From positions 246,413,825 through 246,477,824 of the forward strand of contig OX352774.1 in the NCBI GenBank assembly GCA_947095535.1: DNA of 64,000 bases, written 5' to 3'. Made by a program: the position numbers and the translations under genes. The DNA comes from Poecilobothrus nobilitatus. Lineage: Eukaryota; Arthropoda; Insecta; Diptera; Dolichopodidae. Of this stretch, positions 60,654 through 64,000 are shown piece by piece (the first letter of the stretch is position 1; each line of letters begins with the position of its first letter). Under the pieces are notes generated by a model. That model was not told the origin of the DNA. It searched no databases and worked only from the letters and a program-made list of their open reading frames with translations.

Positions 60654-61364
60654 CAGAGCGTTCCGTTTGCTTGTTGACAAAAAGAAGTGGGTGATTGGGT
60701 GTTTCAAAACAAAAAATAAAATGTATGAGGGGTTTGCGTTGTCAACCATTCACGAGTTACGGGGTTCTAAAGAATTTTTGTTTGAAAATATTTTATTTGT
60801 ACATTTTTCGTTATGAAGTTTTAATTATCATAGCTATGATAACAAAATCATCCGCGTTTGAAAGCTTATAAAATTTTCTTTTCTCATCATTCCATGATAT
60901 TAAAATGTGTATTGTTAAATGCTTATACCTTCCACAATTTTTAGAGTAGAGCTAAGCTTAATATTTTACCTAGTAGATAATAGAAAAATGAATAATATAA
61001 AATTAAAAAAAGTATATTAATAGTGTACTTGTTTTTTTGAAACAAGGGGCTTAAAGTAATTTTTTAAAAGAAAAAATTAAAAATATGAATCTTTAATAAA
61101 TATATAGCTCCTAAATCAATAAACATCCGAAGCTGATAGCTAATGCGTTTAAAAAAAATTTGCATAAGCTTTTAAATGCAAATAATTGTTTTATCATAGA
61201 AAAGTTACGTCTTTATAAACAAAAATGTACAAATGAAATATTTTCAAAACCGTAACTTTGTGAATGGTTGACCTTATCCTCTCCTCCTCCAATACAATTT
61301 ATTTCTTGTTTTGAAACACCAAATCACCGATTTCTTTTTCGCAACACGCTAACGGGACATACTG
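60654..61364. mobile_element. Foldback (MITE-like) element with arms of about 220 bp
   Basis: The left arm from 60,654 (CAGAGCGTTCCGTTTGCTTG) and the reverse complement of the right arm ending at 61,364 (CAGTATGTCCCGTTAGCGTG) align over some 220 bp. Long shared stretches are GGTGTTTCAAAACAA, GTCAACCATTCAC, GTTACGG and TTTGTACATTTTT. About 260 bp lie between the arms. No coding sequence is present. Ends in CAG with a TATA on the left are similar to the composite element at 34,401, but the right flank is TCTA. Confidence 0.7.
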
Positions 61365-63893
61365 TCTAACAGAAAAGTTACCAATATTATGTCTACTTGT
61401 ATTTAAAAAGAAAAAATTTTAATTAATCGATTTAAATGAGCTAGCTCTCTTTTAATTTTTCAATCTATTTGTTTTTATATTTTAATTAATTGTAGCCACC
61501 TTTGTATTTGAGACTTCTTTATAATATAGACACTATAAGCTTTTTCCATAACTGAGGCAGAAAAGTATGTAAACGCAGCAAAAAAAATATCTTAAAATTT
61601 TCCCATATTATTTACAATTTCGATTCTACTATTTAAAATTATTACAAATTTATTTTTGTTTTTTAACAATTACACGCTTTTTTTTAAATTACACTTTTCC
61701 GAAACGTTAAATAGAAGTGTTTTTTTTTTTTAACAAAATTATTAATAAACGAATTAAAGAACTATTATCAAAAATAATAAAATTATTACATGTCTAATGT
61801 AAATAAACAAAAAAAAAATGTTTACGGATAATTATATTTAATTGTGTGAAGTTTTTCATTTTATATTTCCTTTTATAACTTTGTTTAAAGTACCACTTTA
61901 ACCTCTTCACTTGAATGATATAGTCGTATATACAACAAATTAAAATTAAGAACAAAAAAAAAAATGATTTAATTCGAAAGCTAATCGTATTCTTCAGTTA
62001 TTAATTATTATTATCCTTTAAAAATGTATTAACTTCATATATATAAATATAATAAAATTCAAGGTACATTATAAAAAAAAATCATAGTCAACCCTCTCTC
62101 ATAATTTATCTGAAATACCAAAAAGAAAACAACAATCCCTTTTCTTGTATTACCAATTCCACCCAACTAATCAACCAAGAACAGACGAAAAAAAAAACAT
62201 TTTTTTTTTTTCGAATTAGATACGGCCGGGATTTAATATACTTGAACGGATTGATAAAAAATGAATTTCCGAAATATGTTAAAGATTAGTTAAACAGAAA
62301 TTTACAAAAAAAAAAAAATATATTGAATTGCAAAAAAAAAGTTATTAAATTCAAAAATACATTTTTAAAAATTTATAATTAATGAGTTTCCTTAGTTTTG
62401 CGAATTTTGACATTTCTTTAAAAAAAAAAACGTATGCCATATTTACGTTAATACTATAACTGTTGTCATTTTTTAATAGTTCGATAAAATTGAAAAATAT
62501 TTTTACCGTTATTACAAATGCAGTATTTTATGTTTTTATATAGTATTGGATATGAAATCACTATTTTTCTTTCTTGTATTAATGGTTTTTATCTTGTTTC
62601 ACTTTTTTAATAATGTCTTTAAAAATTTATAACATAACATTATGATTTCTTATGTGTATATTGTAGTCTTATTAAAGATCGTTTAAATTCTAGAATACAT
62701 TCATTACCATGTCTATACTAAGAGAATCAATTATAGGCAAGACAAATCATAAATGAATAATCGAATCGAGTAACAGGTTTTTAATACATGATGCTCCTGT
62801 AAGCTTATGAATTAAAACCTCCTACTGTCATACTAAAATAAATCTAGTAAAAGTTGAAAAAAAAATTTATCGAAATTTAAGATTCAGTTCTTTAATTATA
62901 ATTTAACTTTTTTGAGGACAGACAAATAATCAAAATTAAAATATTATTTTAAAATATATTTAAATGTATGTAAATCAACAATTGGTACAAAAAATATTTA
63001 TAAACAAAATAACATTTCCGTTCATTGTATATATTTACAATAATTTTATTATCCTGTATACAATATTTTTGTTTTTGGTATTGAATTTCAATTTTAAAAA
63101 TTATTTAATATCAAAAATAATTTAGGAAAGAAATCGTTTCCGTTTATTTTAAATTTTCTATAGGGTTTAAATTAAAATTTGATTTTTTTTTTTTTTTCTA
63201 TTTTCACTTTACTGAAATCCCTTTTATATATTTTCATTGTTTAACACAAATACAATATTTTTTTTTTTAACAATTCGTTCTAATTTCACTGATTTTAATG
63301 GAATTTATCTAACGGTAAAATGGCATCGTTAAATGATATCAAAATTGAAAATAGTTTTTATTTTTTTGTTCTTTTTCTTATTTTATTTTTTATAGAAAAG
63401 AGCATACGTTTAAAAAAGAAAAACACTTAAATAAAAAGAGAAATTGCGCCCTCTATTATTTATTACTATGTAGATATAACCAACAATACTTATATATATA
63501 TATATATATATATGTGATATTATTTATAAAATAAATAATTATTCGCGAATTTAAAATCATAAATTAAAAAAATAAAAAAAAATAAAAATTGTAAAGGAGT
63601 TATTAATAAAAAGAGTTGTACCGGTTGAGTATCAGCTCCGAAAATTATTCATTTGTAAAAAACAAAAAAATACTTTACTTATTATGTATTTTTATTTTTA
63701 TTTTCTCCAGTTATAAATAGCCAGTATTTTAAACATAACATACTATTATAAATTTTTTGACTAGAGTTTGTACCCCAGACCTAATTAAAAAAGGATTACT
63801 TCTTCAACACTGCGTCATTGATCATATATCTCTTCATTATTAAACTAAACTCTATTCAAGTATATAAAATCCATCTAAAAATGTAAATAATTC
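61365..63893. other. AT-rich non-coding stretch; possible eroded SINE-2
   Basis: No gene is seen. GCGCCCTCTATTAT at 63,446-63,459 resembles the SINE-2 body motif, and on the minus strand TGACGCAGTGTTGAAGAAGT and GGTCTGGGGTACAAACTC (63,765-63,820) resemble a tRNA-like head. Order and orientation fit SINE-2 but spacing is larger. (TA)n at about 63,491-63,514. Confidence 0.35.
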
Positions 63894-64000
63894 GAGGCAC
63901 CTCGGTGGCCTAGTGGGTAAGAGCGTATAAAATATGTTGTAAACACCGAGGGAGTGTGGGTTCGAAACCCACACACGTCGTAAGAATTATTCCCCCTTAC
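63894..64000 (+). mobile_element. SINE-1 copy 7, cut by the window end
   Basis: GAGGCACCTCGGTGGCCTAGTGG contains box A; GAGCGTATAAAATATG is the anticodon-like arm. GTGTGGGTTCGAAACCCACAC is a perfect T-arm/box B, and GTCGTAAGAATTATTCCCCC begins the body. Internal promoter intact. The rest lies beyond base 64,000. Confidence 0.85.

Overview
The window reads as nuclear DNA of an insect, most likely a fly (Diptera). It is extremely A+T-rich (about four fifths by eye), full of poly-A/poly-T tracts and (TA)n runs. It carries one multi-exon gene with very short introns (56-77 bp). It also holds a sequence at about 35,477-35,546 matching the core widely conserved in dipteran DINE-1/mini-me elements: a TA-rich run, a core with GAATCAGGATCA and GAGTCGAT, then a (GTCC)n run. 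The species cannot be named from this.

The only intact gene I can support is at 23,420-25,495 (+). It has six exons in perfect phase and encodes a 580-residue secreted carboxylesterase/cholinesterase-like protein. The serine of the nucleophile elbow is replaced by glycine (G-Y-G-A-G) and the oxyanion-hole HGGG is HPGG, so it is predicted to be a non-catalytic esterase-fold protein (glutactin-like in spirit). A TATA box and a perfect arthropod initiator lie 29 bp apart just upstream.

The rest is intergenic or intronic DNA colonised by small and broken mobile elements. (1) A tRNA-derived SINE (SINE-1) of about 190 bp has seven copies, with box A and box B, a hairpin-rich body and an A-tail. 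Two copies show target-site duplications of 13 and 11 bp. (2) A second, more diverged SINE-like family (SINE-2) has two copies and a doubtful third. (3) Several 5'-truncated 3' ends and reverse-transcriptase remnants of non-LTR retrotransposons are present, including one RT fragment split by a SINE-1 insertion and one C2HC (CRFC) tail of another LINE. (4) A 3.5 kb composite element (34,401-37,924) is bounded by 63-bp inverted repeats. It holds two head-to-head DINE-1/mini-me-like (Helitron-type) modules, each with its own tandem array, one of about ten 147-bp units. (5) A 711-bp foldback element lies at 60,654-61,364, and several small dispersed or inverted repeat families are scattered elsewhere.

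Layout: 1-23,300 repeats and gene-poor DNA; 23,310-25,730 esterase-like gene; 25,730-34,000 low-complexity DNA; 34,030-37,924 composite transposon; 38,700-64,000 alternating low-complexity DNA, SINE/LINE copies and foldbacks. There is no bacterial-type operon, CRISPR array, rRNA or functional tRNA gene.
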